Source: Amazonocrinis nigriterrae CENA67 | GTDB lineage: Bacteria; Cyanobacteriota; Cyanobacteriia; Cyanobacteriales; Nostocaceae | Direction of reading: 5' to 3' | Length of the DNA: 45,273 nt | NCBI RefSeq assembly: GCF_016056305.1 | Contig: NZ_JAECZC010000043.1 | Span: 1-45,273 of the forward strand | Made by a program: the position numbers and the translations under genes | In this document: positions 1 to 9,186 of the stretch, piece by piece | How the letters are laid out: every line of letters begins with the position of its first letter | Numbering within the stretch: position 1 is the stretch's first letter | The notes under the pieces: generated by a model | What the model was told of the DNA's origin: nothing | Seen by the model: the letters and a program-made list of their open reading frames with translations, nothing else | The model's database searches: none

Positions 1-36
1 GTTGGGGGGCAATGGGGAGCAGGGGAGATAGACGTA

Positions 37-89
37 CAGTGACTAATTAACTGTCACTGTTAGTACATAGATAAAACTCTATGTACTAA
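37..89. other. two tandem hairpins downstream of a small exported-protein gene
   Basis: Two perfect inverted repeats lie side by side: CAGTGAC/GTCACTG (37-59) and TTAGTACATAG/CTATGTACTAA (60-89). They sit just past the 3' end of the minus-strand gene at 113-379. A T-rich tract follows on the plus strand only, so a terminator for plus-strand transcription is as likely as one for the neighbour. Confidence 0.4.
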
Positions 90-112
90 AACATTTATTT
101 TTTTGTGCTTAA

Positions 113-379
113 CTACTGCGCTTGATTTGTACGCTGACGTATCTGCTTCGGTGTAACTACAACCCGTCCGCCTACTTCTCCATCTCGGACTTGACTGGGA
201 TATCCTGCCGAATCCCAATCTTCTATAACACAGTAGCTATCACAGGTGAAAATTTGGGTGGGAGTTTCTATTCTATTTGTAGGATTCCCATCCGAGCCTA
301 GTACTACTTCCCCAGCCGATGCTGGAAATGCTGGTATTAATCCGACAAAAACTAAACAAACTGGTAAGAAACGACGCAT
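113..379 (-). CDS. small exported protein of unknown function
   Basis: An 88-residue protein when started at the second ATG (379), which has an A/G-rich GGAAAAAAG just upstream; a first ATG at 391 would add four residues. The N-terminus is a clear Sec signal peptide: MRRF, a hydrophobic stretch, then PASA before GEVV. The mature part is about 65 residues with two cysteines in CDSYC and no family I recognise. It probably acts in the periplasm. No partner gene is adjacent. Confidence 0.65.
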   Translation of the reverse strand: MRRFLPVCLVFVGLIPAFPASAGEVVLGSDGNPTNRIETPTQIFTCDSYCVIEDWDSAGYPSQVRDGEVGGRVVVTPKQIRQRTNQAQ

Positions 380-549
380 ACTTTTTTCCATACATTTTGA
401 ATTGAAATGGATTTCTATTTAATAGTAACTTTTTTTACAAGTATGTGCAGTACCCATAGGGGTGAGAAGGGACTCGCTGGGTGCAAATTTGGTAGAATCC
501 GCCCTGTTTAATCAAAAGTAAAAGTCCAGCAGATTAAGTAGAGCGCGCC

Positions 550-900
550 CTACACGCTATCATCCATCCAACCGCACTCAGGGCAATCCCAATGTACCCT
601 CGCTGTGTAATCCCGGTCAAATTCGTACCCGCATTGAGGACATTTGCCAGTAAATAAAGGATGGGTATCTAGTAGCTCTAGCTGTTGCTGTTGCGTCCGC
701 CGCTGCTGTGGTTGCAAGATTAGTTCGCCATTGTAATAACTTGCCCCTTCCGGCTGCCATAACTCCTCTGGCTCAACGTTGGGGTCTTCACGGAAATCTA
801 GGCAGCTATCACCGTCTGGGCCTGATGGGTGAACGGCACAGACGAGGTGAGGGTTACGGGGATTGAGGAGGCAGCGATCGCAGTCGTGGATTTTGGGCAT
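550..900 (-). CDS. zinc-ribbon protein, unknown function
   Basis: A 116-residue protein with two cysteine clusters. The N-terminal part has CDRC near residues 7-10 plus further Cys; the C-terminal part has a ribbon with CPQCG and CPECG knuckles about 20 residues apart. A glutamine-rich linker (QPQQRRTQQQQ) joins them. It starts 6 bases after the stop of the 173-aa gene at 907-1428, so the two are probably cotranscribed. Both begin MPK...CDR, where a HIP1 site encodes the CDR. Likely a nucleic-acid- or protein-binding Zn protein; function unknown. Confidence 0.65.
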   Translation of the reverse strand: MPKIHDCDRCLLNPRNPHLVCAVHPSGPDGDSCLDFREDPNVEPEELWQPEGASYYNGELILQPQQRRTQQQQLELLDTHPLFTGKCPQCGYEFDRDYTARVHWDCPECGWMDDSV

Positions 901-906
901 ACAGCA

Positions 907-1428
907 CTACTCTACTACCAACTCTTGTAGCAGTGCATCATTCACCCGCTGCACTTCCTCTGAAGAATTTTCCATTACAACAAAAGCCTGCTGCACTATG
1001 GCTTTAACTTCCTCTGGTAAAGATTCAAATTTCTCAGAGTTTAATATAACAATTCGGCAACCAGGGTAGGGAACAAAATCAGCAAATGGTTCCATCCCTG
1101 TTGTAATCAAAATTTTGCTAAGTTTCGTTATGGAATTGGGCTTTTGGTTATCCTCAGCACGGTTAATTTCTCCAGCAAAGTAACCACAATACCAACTCAG
1201 TGTGTCAATATCCTGTTGAAGCGCTGCCAAAGTAGCCGCTACCACCTGTTTGTTGAGATTCACAGGCAGATTATCAAAAATGCTGTCTAGTCCTTCTGGA
1301 GAACGTTGGCGGCAATGGCGCACTGCCAACTTAACTAGCTTGTCAATTTTGGGATTTTGAGGAGATTGTCCAAATCCTTTCGCAGACATAATAAGGTTTA
1401 AGCGATCGCACTCTGGTAATTTTGGCAT
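907..1428 (-). CDS. hypothetical protein, upstream partner of the zinc-ribbon gene
   Basis: A 173-residue soluble protein with no signal peptide or membrane segment; I do not recognise the family. It is mostly helical in appearance, with a hydrophobic segment around ITKLSKILITTG. Its first ten residues echo those of the downstream 116-aa protein. An alternative ATG lies at codon 14 (1389). It leads a likely two-gene minus-strand unit, and a copy of the 12-bp iterated motif (1478-1489) lies 50 bases upstream. Confidence 0.6.
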   Translation of the reverse strand: MPKLPECDRLNLIMSAKGFGQSPQNPKIDKLVKLAVRHCRQRSPEGLDSIFDNLPVNLNKQVVAATLAALQQDIDTLSWYCGYFAGEINRAEDNQKPNSITKLSKILITTGMEPFADFVPYPGCRIVILNSEKFESLPEEVKAIVQQAFVVMENSSEEVQRVNDALLQELVVE

Positions 1429-1651
1429 AGTACCAGTGTACTGCGACTAAAGAGCGATCGCTGTTTGGGGTGCAACTTTCCTCTAAGAATTTTATGGGGT
1501 GAGGACAGCATTGCACCCCAACAAAATAATATTAGCGCCCACCTAAATCTAGGCAAGCGCTACTGTTTTATTTAAATTCAGGGAGAAAATATAGTGAAAA
1601 AAGTTCCCTGATGTTTACTATTAATTAATTCCAATTTAACAATTTAATTGA

Positions 1652-1924
1652 TTACACAGCACTGCTGCGATTTAGCAAGTTCCACAAGAAAATGGCGACA
1701 ATTGCACCTAGAACTGCTACTGCAATACCGGGAATGCTGAGTGTGGGAGCCGCTAGTGCAAAGTTTCCTGTACTGAAGAATACACCCAAACTACCACCAA
1801 CAAAAGCACCAATGATTCCTAATAAGATTGTTCCTAAGATTCCGCCGCCTTGATAACCGGGGTAGATAGCCTTCGCAATAGCACCAGCAATTAGACCTAA
1901 AACAATCCAAGCAAGAATATTCAT
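1652..1924 (-). CDS. GlsB/YeaQ/YmgE family small membrane protein
   Basis: A 90-residue, very hydrophobic, glycine-rich protein from the ATG at 1924 (MNILAWIVLGLIAGAIAKAI). The open frame runs 22 codons further upstream, but only the shorter form has the family's usual length and start. Three membrane helices are visible, with the family's IAKAIYPGYQGGGILGTILLGIIGA loop. The family (transglycosylase-associated/GlsB) is stress-inducible in several bacteria; its molecular role is not settled. Confidence 0.85.
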   Translation of the reverse strand: MNILAWIVLGLIAGAIAKAIYPGYQGGGILGTILLGIIGAFVGGSLGVFFSTGNFALAAPTLSIPGIAVAVLGAIVAIFLWNLLNRSSAV

Positions 1925-2316
1925 TGTTTTAATTTGGTAAACGTTTTTTACTGACAAATACACAATAGCAATTCCCAAATTGACATTCAATCTACCAATA
2001 GAATAAATTCTTAATAGCCTTGAGGATGAATGCTGTTACTTCTTGTGATATACCTCTTAATTAAATGGATAATAAATTAAGAAAAAGCTCCTAGTAGGTC
2101 TAAAACTAGGAGCCTCTAAATTCATTGCTTGTAATTGCAGTATATGCATTTCTAATTATCTTTACGCCTCTACTTGAAGAATCAAACTGAGGTTTTTTGA
2201 GGATTAAGATTAGCATTTCTAATTTAGATACTGTTATTTCTGGTAATAATATTGCTACTTTGCTCTTACAAAAAGTGAAATAATAAACTAATAGCCTTGC
2301 AACGGAGATACACGCC
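1925..2316. other. intergenic region with an orphan terminator
   Basis: No convincing gene. It holds the terminator at 2087-2113 and a direct repeat GCATTTCTAAT near 2147 and 2213. The ribosome-binding site for the next gene, GGAG, lies about 10 bases before the ATG at 2317. The minus-strand open frames here are shadows. Confidence 0.5.
2087..2113 (-). terminator. rho-independent terminator (minus direction)
   Basis: GCTCCTAGT pairs perfectly with ACTAGGAGC around a 9-base loop, and on the minus strand the stem runs into TTTTTC. No recognised minus-strand gene lies directly upstream of it, so it may end a short transcript starting between about 2115 and 2316. Confidence 0.6.
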
Positions 2317-2808
2317 ATGACCTACACCATGCAGGACGCTCAAGAGGTAGCAAAGTTTGCTACTGCTGATATTGAAGCGTGGTTGTGGGCAAAGCCAGAA
2401 ACAGTAACCGTCCGTAATGTTGAGGATGACCCAGATTATCAGCGCCGCGATATTGACCTCATCTGGACAACGCACAGTGACGAAATCTTGATTGAGATTA
2501 AAGGCGACAGGTGGAATAAAACTCGTAACTTGTTTTTTGAAACTCACAGCAATTTAGAACGTAACACCCCCGGCTGTTTTATGTACACTGAGGCGGATTG
2601 GCTATTTTACTACTTTGTCAATACTCGCCAACTGTACCGCTTACCCATGCCCAAAACGCGGGAGTGGTTTTTGATTACCATGAAGCGGTTTCGGGAGCGT
2701 TCGACTACAACACCCGTGGGAGGCAGTTACTACACCACTGTGGGGCGGCTTGTGCCGATTACTACAGTGATGCTGGAAGTGCCAGGGGTGAAGATGGAGC
2801 AGCTGTAG
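2317..2808 (+). CDS. PD-(D/E)XK nuclease-like protein
   Basis: A 163-residue soluble protein. Residues about 43-63 read RRDIDLIW, then EILIEIKGD. That is the D...(D/E)xK pattern of the restriction-endonuclease-like fold: an acidic residue at the start of one strand and E-x-K in the next. The rest has no signature I can name. A GGAG ribosome-binding site precedes the ATG. The gene stands alone among short orphan genes, as expected for a mobile or conflict-type nuclease. The fold assignment rests on this one motif. Confidence 0.6.
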   Translation: MTYTMQDAQEVAKFATADIEAWLWAKPETVTVRNVEDDPDYQRRDIDLIWTTHSDEILIEIKGDRWNKTRNLFFETHSNLERNTPGCFMYTEADWLFYYFVNTRQLYRLPMPKTREWFLITMKRFRERSTTTPVGGSYYTTVGRLVPITTVMLEVPGVKMEQL

Positions 2809-3194
2809 GGGGCGATTTTCCTCGCTTGAACAAGAGGAGCGATCGCATCTATTACCCTAATTTTCCTCTAAGAATTTTATCTTGGTTATGTTTGATACTT
2901 AGTTAATGGGGTGCGATGCGTAGCCCCTTGCTTATGTGCGATCGCTCCTTTACTTTAAAACAACAGCTTTGAGTCTAAATCAGTCTAGACGTTTATACAC
3001 GTATTTAAACAAGATTAATAGTATAGTTTAAACAGTATTCTGTAAGAATTACTTAGTTAAAGTCCATAGCTGATATAGATAATAACCATTAAGGCAGTAG
3101 ATAAATTTAGATGTAGTACCCATTGCCATTAGGTTTTAAAGGAATTATTATTTCATGTCATATATCATTTGCTACATCAAGCATTAAGCTAGGT
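2809..3194. other. intergenic region
   Basis: About 385 bases without a gene. It contains two HIP1 sites and one exact copy of the 12-bp iterated motif (2863-2874), then AT-rich DNA leading to the regulator at 3195. Confidence 0.5.
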
Positions 3195-3443
3195 ATGACC
3201 ATCAAACAGCCCTTAGTAGTCAAACAGCCCGAAATTGGGGGGCTAATTCGGGAGTTTCGCTTGTTAACTGGATTAACTCAGGAAAAGTTTGCAGCACATT
3301 TAGGTGTCACTTATCCCACGATTAACCGTTGGGAGAATGGGCGCTCTAAGCCATCGCCTTTGGCAATGGAGAAGATTGAAGCACAACTTCACGAGATGGG
3401 CGACGAAGGTCAGGATTTGTTGGCTAAGTATTTGCTGAATTAG
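3195..3443 (+). CDS. XRE-family HTH regulator
   Basis: An 82-residue protein from the ATG at 3195. The open frame extends 24 codons upstream, but the family's N-terminus fits the inner start. It is essentially one Cro/CI-type helix-turn-helix: LTQEKFAAHLGVTYPTINRW, then ENGRSKPSP. No toxin gene is adjacent. It lies 200 bases upstream of the exonuclease and about 1.3 kb upstream of the defence-like operon and could regulate either; this is inference. Confidence 0.8.
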   Translation: MTIKQPLVVKQPEIGGLIREFRLLTGLTQEKFAAHLGVTYPTINRWENGRSKPSPLAMEKIEAQLHEMGDEGQDLLAKYLLN

Positions 3444-3645
3444 TTGCTTGCTCAGTTTTGGCATGAGCGATCGCAGTTCGTCTAGTTGATGTCTTCGGCA
3501 ATGATGCCAGTGCAACAGTAGAGGTAAAGTAGCGATCAAGTACGAGCGCTTGCATTATGCAATGTGTGGAATTAAGGATGTCTGTCAGTTAATTTTAGAG
3601 CCATATTTAAGTTGAGGAAAAATTGTATTCCTAAAGGAAAATCAC

Positions 3646-4449
3646 ATGAATATAAACCTAAAACGTCCATTAGCATTTATTGATTTAGAGACAACAGGAA
3701 CAGATGTAGTTCAAGACCGGATTGTGCAAATAGCAGTATTGAAAGCATTTCCTGATGGCACGGAAGACGTGAAGCAAGTTAAGATTAATCCCACTATTCC
3801 TATTCCTCTTTCAGCGTCTAAAGTACATGGTATCTATGATGAAGATGTGATAGATTCACCAACTTTTTCTCAAATAGCTTTATATTTTGCAAAATATATT
3901 GATGACAGCGATATTGCAGGATATAACTCTAACAAGTTTGACATTCCTCTGCTGATAGCAGAATTCTTCCGTGCTGGAATAGATTTTAGCCTTGAAGGAA
4001 GAAGCATAATTGACGTACAAACCATATTCCACAAAATGGAACCTCGTAATTTAAAAGCTGCTTACAAGTTCTACTGCAATAAAGATTTAGTTGGCGCTCA
4101 TGATGCAGAAAATGATATTCGCGCTACCTATGAAGTTTTCAAAGCACAGCTTCAACAATATGAGAATGTACCGTATGAAGACAACGACGGTAGCATATCT
4201 TATCCAATACAAAATAACTTAGAGAGCCTAAGCAGTTTCACACCTATTAACTTACTCGATCCAACTAATAGAGTAATCTATGATGACGAACAAAGGGAGA
4301 TATTTAATTTTGGTAAACATAAAGGCAAAACATTATTACAAGTTTTTTCAAAAGATGATCCTGGTTATTATGATTGGATGATGAAGGGTGATTTTTCTGT
4401 TTTTACTAAGAAAGCAATCAAGAAAGTGTGGGAATCAATTCATCAATAA
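3646..4449 (+). CDS. DEDDh 3'-5' exonuclease with C-terminal DUF3820-like domain
   Basis: A 267-residue protein. Residues 10-17 (AFIDLETTG) give the first DxE of DnaQ-type exonucleases. NKFDIPLL near residue 100 gives the second Asp. GAHDAENDIRAT near 150 gives the H...D of the DEDDh class. The C-terminus from about 218 (FNFGKHKGKTLLQV, then YYDWMM) matches the short DUF3820 type. AAAGGA precedes the ATG. It is AT-rich and free of HIP1, like the operon that follows, so the two may have arrived together. Confidence 0.85.
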   Translation: MNINLKRPLAFIDLETTGTDVVQDRIVQIAVLKAFPDGTEDVKQVKINPTIPIPLSASKVHGIYDEDVIDSPTFSQIALYFAKYIDDSDIAGYNSNKFDIPLLIAEFFRAGIDFSLEGRSIIDVQTIFHKMEPRNLKAAYKFYCNKDLVGAHDAENDIRATYEVFKAQLQQYENVPYEDNDGSISYPIQNNLESLSSFTPINLLDPTNRVIYDDEQREIFNFGKHKGKTLLQVFSKDDPGYYDWMMKGDFSVFTKKAIKKVWESIHQ

Positions 4450-4779
4450 AGGCAATGTGCAGTGTGTAATTACCCCCACTTCAGCCCTTCGTTCAAGCCA
4501 AGCATCAAAATGTGCCGCCCTTTTTTCTTAGAGGAAGGAGAACAAGAGGGATAAGAGACGTAAAGTTCAAAGAGGATGAGTAGCGATCGCTTTTCACCCT
4601 TTGATTCTTAAAGGAAACCCCAAGTGATCACCTTGTCATCGGAGATCACTGTTTAAAGGTTATATGCATTCAATCAAATGTAGTATACTGTAATCCAATA
4701 GATTAAAATGATTTTACTTATAGAGTAGCAAACTCAACTAATTAGAGCCTTAGAGCAAGTGTATTATGGAGCAGGTGGC
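4450..4779. promoter_or_regulatory. upstream region of the defence-like operon
   Basis: No gene. It contains one exact copy of the 12-bp motif (4525-4536), a near copy with AAAGG (4605-4616) and a HIP1 site near 4583. An inverted repeat AGTGATC/GATCACT lies at 4623-4650, and a candidate -10 element TATACT at 4684-4689 sits inside the palindrome AGTATACT; no clear -35 is visible. The inverted repeat is a possible operator. Confidence 0.4.
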
Positions 4780-6921
4780 TTGAGCTTAAAAAATTTGATA
4801 ATACATGATGAATATCGAAGTGATTGTTTTAACCTTATCCAAGACTTTTATATCCCCTGCTTAGAAAAATCTACAGTCTACAGTCGAGCAGTAGGCTTTT
4901 TTTCAAGTTCATCAATGGCTGCTGCTGCTAAAGGATTAACAGCTTTAATTCATGCTGGTGGAAAAATGCAATTAGTCGCTTCTCCTTGTCTTTCTCATGA
5001 GGATGCAGAAGCTATTGCTCAAGGATTAAGACAGCGAGAAGAAGTAATTTCTAAAGCTTTATTGCAAGAGCTAGATAGAGAATTTGAGCAAATAGTTAAA
5101 GACCGATTGGCTTGCCTAGCTTGGCTGTTAGCACAAGGAGTTTTAGAAATAAAGTTAGCGGTGGCTAAAAACATCCGCCAGCATGGTGTTTATCATGAGA
5201 AATTAGGCATTTTTAGCGATAAGGAGGGAAATATTGTTGCTTTTACTGGCTCTGCTAACGAAAGTTCCACTGCCTTGATAGATAATTTTGAGTGTATTGA
5301 TGTTTTTTGCTCTTGGCATCCAGGTGTGAAAGAACGAGCTTTGCGAAAAGCAGAAAATTTTCAGCAGCTTTGGAATAACCGTACCCCAAATTTAGAAATC
5401 ATAAGCTTTCCAGAAGCGGCTGCTCGTTCATTATTAAGACTGCGCCCGGAATACCCACCTGAATGGGAGCCTAGACTGCCAGCAACACAACCACTTTCAG
5501 ATTTAGAAAATTCGTATCGGCTATCACAGACGCATATATCACAGGTAAATCAGCATCTACTGGGATGTCCCAGGATACCTTCCTATATTCAAGTACGACC
5601 ATATCAGCAGCAAGCAGTAAATAATTGGTTTGCTAATAAAGGTCGCGGCACTTTGAAGATGGCAACAGGGAGTGGTAAAACAATTACCTCATTAGTGATT
5701 ACTTGCGAATTGTATAAACAAATTAGCTTACAGGCATTGCTGGTTGTTTGCCCTTACCGACATTTAGTGACTCAATGGGCAAGAGAATGCCAGAAGTTTG
5801 GCTTAGAACCAATTTTAGCTTTTGAAAATGCACGAAAGTGGCAGGCTGAATTGTCTACCCAACTGTATAACCTACATTCTAACCGAAAGCAATTCCTTAC
5901 AGTGATTACTACCAATGCAACTTTAATGAGTCACGCGTTGCAATCTCAGTTACCGCATTTCCCCACAAAAACACTGATTGTGGGAGATGAGGCTCATAAC
6001 TTGGGGGCGCGACAGCTAGAAAAAAGTTTACCGCGAAATATAGGACTGCGTTTAGCCTTGTCAGCCACACCAGAACGATATTTTGATGACACAGGTACTG
6101 AAGCATTATTTAATTATTTTGGTTCAGTTTTACAACCAGAGTTCACTCTAGCTGACGCTATTCAGCAAGGGGCACTTGTACATTATTTGTACTATCCTAT
6201 CTTGGTGGATTTAACAGAAGTAGAAGCGCAAGTATATGCAGACTTGACTGCAAAAATTGGAAAAGCAATTGCAATGAGTGGAAATAGTGAGGATAACGAA
6301 ACCCTGACAAAACTATTAATGCAGCGTTCAAGACTAATTGGAGCAGCAGCTAACAAGTTGCAAGCTTTGCGAGACCTGATGCAAAAGCGTTTAGAGACTC
6401 AGCACACGTTATTTTACTGCGGTGATGGCTCTGTAGAAAATGAAGTTACTGAGGAAAGTTACAGACAGTTAGAAGCAGTAGTTAAAATTCTGGGTTCTGA
6501 AATGGGTTATAAAGTAAATATTTATACTGCTGAGGTATCTTTGGAGGAACGGGAGGATTTACGGCATCAATTTGAAACCGGAGAATTGCAAGGTTTAGTG
6601 GCTATTCGTTGTTTAGACGAGGGGGTGGATATTCCTGCAACTCAGACGGCGGTGATTTTGGCTAGTAGTGGTAATCCACGACAGTTTATTCAACGTCGTG
6701 GGCGAATTTTGCGACCTCATCCTAACAAGCAACGAGCAACTTTATTTGACATGATCGTGTTACCTCCCAAACTCGAACGGGAAACATTAGAGGTAGAACA
6801 CAACCTACTGCGTAAAGAATTGAGGCGATTTGTAGAGTTTGCGGATTTAGCAGACAACGCTGGAGAAGCCAGGGTCAAGCTTTTAGATATACAAAGCCGA
6901 TATGGATTACTAGATATGTAA
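4780..6921 (+). CDS. PLD-domain/DEAH helicase, Dnd-type restriction enzyme
   Basis: About 713 residues. I start it at TTG 4780, which has GGAG eight bases upstream; GTG at 4759 is also open but lacks a site. The N-terminal ~200 residues form one phospholipase-D-like domain, with HEK near residue 139 followed by FTGSANESS. From about 275 comes a superfamily-2 helicase: MATGSGKT (near 294), DEAH (near 403), LSATPER, and QRRGRILRP (near 638). LLVVCPYRHLVTQWARE is typical of the cyanobacterial 'DNA phosphorothioation system restriction enzyme' family. It likely unwinds or cleaves DNA lacking a mark. First gene of a four-gene operon. Confidence 0.75.
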   Translation: MSLKNLIIHDEYRSDCFNLIQDFYIPCLEKSTVYSRAVGFFSSSSMAAAAKGLTALIHAGGKMQLVASPCLSHEDAEAIAQGLRQREEVISKALLQELDREFEQIVKDRLACLAWLLAQGVLEIKLAVAKNIRQHGVYHEKLGIFSDKEGNIVAFTGSANESSTALIDNFECIDVFCSWHPGVKERALRKAENFQQLWNNRTPNLEIISFPEAAARSLLRLRPEYPPEWEPRLPATQPLSDLENSYRLSQTHISQVNQHLLGCPRIPSYIQVRPYQQQAVNNWFANKGRGTLKMATGSGKTITSLVITCELYKQISLQALLVVCPYRHLVTQWARECQKFGLEPILAFENARKWQAELSTQLYNLHSNRKQFLTVITTNATLMSHALQSQLPHFPTKTLIVGDEAHNLGARQLEKSLPRNIGLRLALSATPERYFDDTGTEALFNYFGSVLQPEFTLADAIQQGALVHYLYYPILVDLTEVEAQVYADLTAKIGKAIAMSGNSEDNETLTKLLMQRSRLIGAAANKLQALRDLMQKRLETQHTLFYCGDGSVENEVTEESYRQLEAVVKILGSEMGYKVNIYTAEVSLEEREDLRHQFETGELQGLVAIRCLDEGVDIPATQTAVILASSGNPRQFIQRRGRILRPHPNKQRATLFDMIVLPPKLERETLEVEHNLLRKELRRFVEFADLADNAGEARVKLLDIQSRYGLLDM

Positions 6922-6935
6922 AGCAGGTAAAATCA

Positions 6936-7130
6936 ATGACTAAAGAATTTAATGTAAATGACCTGATGGAGCCTATTCAGAGCGCCCCTCACCAAGTTAA
7001 AAAAATTATTGAGCTAGTTCTACAAGCAGAAAAAGATAAACTTTCTCAAGAAAAACCACAAGTCAAATCAGATATTATTAAGATTATAAAGGAAGTCGTT
7101 AATGAAGCTACTATCGATTCAGCTATGTAA
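6936..7130 (+). CDS. small protein of the Dnd-like operon
   Basis: A 64-residue charged, helical protein beginning 14 bases after the helicase gene and overlapping the next gene by 29 bases, so translation is probably coupled. It has no Cys, no signal and no membrane segment. It does not resemble DndE in length or motif. It may be an adaptor between the helicase and the SMC-like ATPase; that is inference from position only. Confidence 0.65.
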   Translation: MTKEFNVNDLMEPIQSAPHQVKKIIELVLQAEKDKLSQEKPQVKSDIIKIIKEVVNEATIDSAM

Positions 7131-9159
7131 CTTTCGTCCGTTCTATGGAAGAACTCCAGAACTTATATTAGCAAGTAGAGAAGAGCAAAATACTACAGTT
7201 TTTTACGGTAACAATGGTGGTGGAAAAACTACCATTTTAAACGCCTTCACCTGGGTACTTTACGAGAAATTTACCCCAGCTTTCGCTTCTTCGGAACAAC
7301 TAGTGAACAAACGTGCTGTTGCAGAAGTAAATATAGGTCAATCTGTAGATTTTTGGGTTCAAGTAGAGTTTGAACATACTGGTAAAAAATATTTAGCAAA
7401 GCGCATTTGTCGGGCATTTAAAAGCAAAGATGGTGTTTATTATGATAAAAGTAACTTAAGTTTACAGGTGGCTGAGAAAAATGGACGCTGGATGACACCT
7501 TTTCAACCTTCCAAAGAAGTTATCAATCGAGTTCTGCCTGAAAGCTTACACACATATTTCTTTTTTGATGGTGAGCGAATAGAAAAAATTGTCCAATCAG
7601 ACAAAAAATTTGAGATGGCGGCTGCAACCAAAGTACTGCTTGGTGTAGAAATTTTAGACCGTGCAATTCGCCATTTAAACGAAGCTAAGAGAGAACTTGA
7701 AAAAGAGTATCAAGATATTGCTCCACCTGAAATAACAAAACTAATACAAGATAAAAAAGCACTAGAAGATGAATGTATAACACTACAAGAACGTCAATTA
7801 GAAATCAAATATGAATTAGAAAACCAGCAAATAATTGAACAAAAAATTGATGAGCAACTTCGGGCTTTAGAAGACGTTCAACAATTACAAATGCAAAGAG
7901 ATGAACTCCAAATAGAAGCTGATTCAACCCAAACTAAAATTAATCAAGGAAAAAACAAATTAAGAAAAATTACCAGCACAAAAGCTTATACTGTTTTTCT
8001 ATCCGAAGCAACTGCTGAATTTCGAGCTATTTTAGATGGTTTGCGCGAACGTGGTGAGTTACCTGCTGGCATCAAGCAGCAGTTTGTAAAAGACTTGCTT
8101 CAACAACAACGCTGTATCTGCGGTACTGAACTCAAACACGCTACACAGCCTTATAGTCTTGTCGAAGCATGGATGAATCGAGCCGGAAGGGGAGATGTTG
8201 AAGAAACTGCTATCCGAATGGGCGCTCAAGTTGAGTCGATTGATAAACAAATTACCGAATTTTGGAAAGAAATTGATGATGAACAAAAGAATCAAGAAGA
8301 ACTAATAAGAAAATTGTCTGTAATTGAAACTCAGCTTGATGATATTCATGATGAACTGAGAAACAGTCCTCTAGAAAACATTCGTGATTTAGAAACTCAT
8401 CGCCAAAATATCAAAAAGCGCACTAGAGAATTGACACTAGAAGAGGGAGAAAACAATAAAAATATAGCTGATTTACAGGTAAAAATTAAACATAAAGAAA
8501 ATTTATATATTCAGCAAAAAGCAAATCAAAAAAAGCAGAAAGTTGCGCTGGAACGAATCAATTTAACTAATGAATCTATCTCTCGTTTGACACAAGTTAG
8601 AGAACTAATAGATAAGCATTTTAGGTTAGAACTAGAAAATTCAGTGCAAACTATTTTTCAACAGATTGCTTTTAAACCTTATGTACCAAAGTTGAATGAT
8701 AAATATGAATTAACACTGGTAGAAAACACATCTGGAAAGGAAGATATCGTTGCTGCATCAAGTGGAGAAAGCATAATTTTGAGCTTATCATTTATAGCGA
8801 GTATTATCAACAAAGTTCGAGAATGGAGTAAAAAACAAAACTTGATAGACTTAGGTAGTAGTATTTTTCCTGTTGTTATGGATTCACCTTTTGCGGTTCT
8901 TGATAACGAGTATAAAAGTCAAATCGCTAAAAGACTTCCTAGGTTAGCAGATCAACTTGTTTTACTCCTGAACAAGAGCCAATGGATGAATGTTGAGCAA
9001 GAAATCAGTAATTATGTAGGTAAACATTACATACTAACTTATCATTCGCCCAAGGCTAATTGTCAAGAAGAATATATTCATATAAACGGTCAAAGTTATC
9101 CTTTAGTTCAACGTAGTTTAAACGAACTAGAGTACACAGAAATCCTTGAAGTAGTATAA
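7102..9159 (+). CDS. DndD-like SMC/Rad50-type ATPase
   Basis: A 685-residue protein. Residues 36-43 (GNNGGGKT) are the Walker A. FFFDGERIEKI near 155 is a hallmark of DndD-type proteins. Long coiled coils flank a zinc-hook-like CICG near 338. Near 550-560 is the ABC signature region (SSGESIILSLSF), and VVMDSPFAVLD near 590 is Walker B plus D-loop. AAGGAAG lies six bases before the ATG. DndD normally works with DndC and DndE in sulfur modification of DNA; none of those is present here, so it may act instead as a DNA sensor for the helicase. Confidence 0.85.
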   Translation: MKLLSIQLCNFRPFYGRTPELILASREEQNTTVFYGNNGGGKTTILNAFTWVLYEKFTPAFASSEQLVNKRAVAEVNIGQSVDFWVQVEFEHTGKKYLAKRICRAFKSKDGVYYDKSNLSLQVAEKNGRWMTPFQPSKEVINRVLPESLHTYFFFDGERIEKIVQSDKKFEMAAATKVLLGVEILDRAIRHLNEAKRELEKEYQDIAPPEITKLIQDKKALEDECITLQERQLEIKYELENQQIIEQKIDEQLRALEDVQQLQMQRDELQIEADSTQTKINQGKNKLRKITSTKAYTVFLSEATAEFRAILDGLRERGELPAGIKQQFVKDLLQQQRCICGTELKHATQPYSLVEAWMNRAGRGDVEETAIRMGAQVESIDKQITEFWKEIDDEQKNQEELIRKLSVIETQLDDIHDELRNSPLENIRDLETHRQNIKKRTRELTLEEGENNKNIADLQVKIKHKENLYIQQKANQKKQKVALERINLTNESISRLTQVRELIDKHFRLELENSVQTIFQQIAFKPYVPKLNDKYELTLVENTSGKEDIVAASSGESIILSLSFIASIINKVREWSKKQNLIDLGSSIFPVVMDSPFAVLDNEYKSQIAKRLPRLADQLVLLLNKSQWMNVEQEISNYVGKHYILTYHSPKANCQEEYIHINGQSYPLVQRSLNELEYTEILEVV

Positions 9160-9186
9160 CAAAGTTAATTTTTTAAAAAGTAGAGC

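Noticed and set aside
2106-2547. Minus-strand open frames opposite the PD-(D/E)XK gene
   Set aside because: The plus-strand gene has a good ribosome-binding site and nuclease motif; the minus frames lack both.
3195-3443. Toxin-antitoxin pair
   Set aside because: The XRE protein has no adjacent small gene with a toxin pattern on either side.
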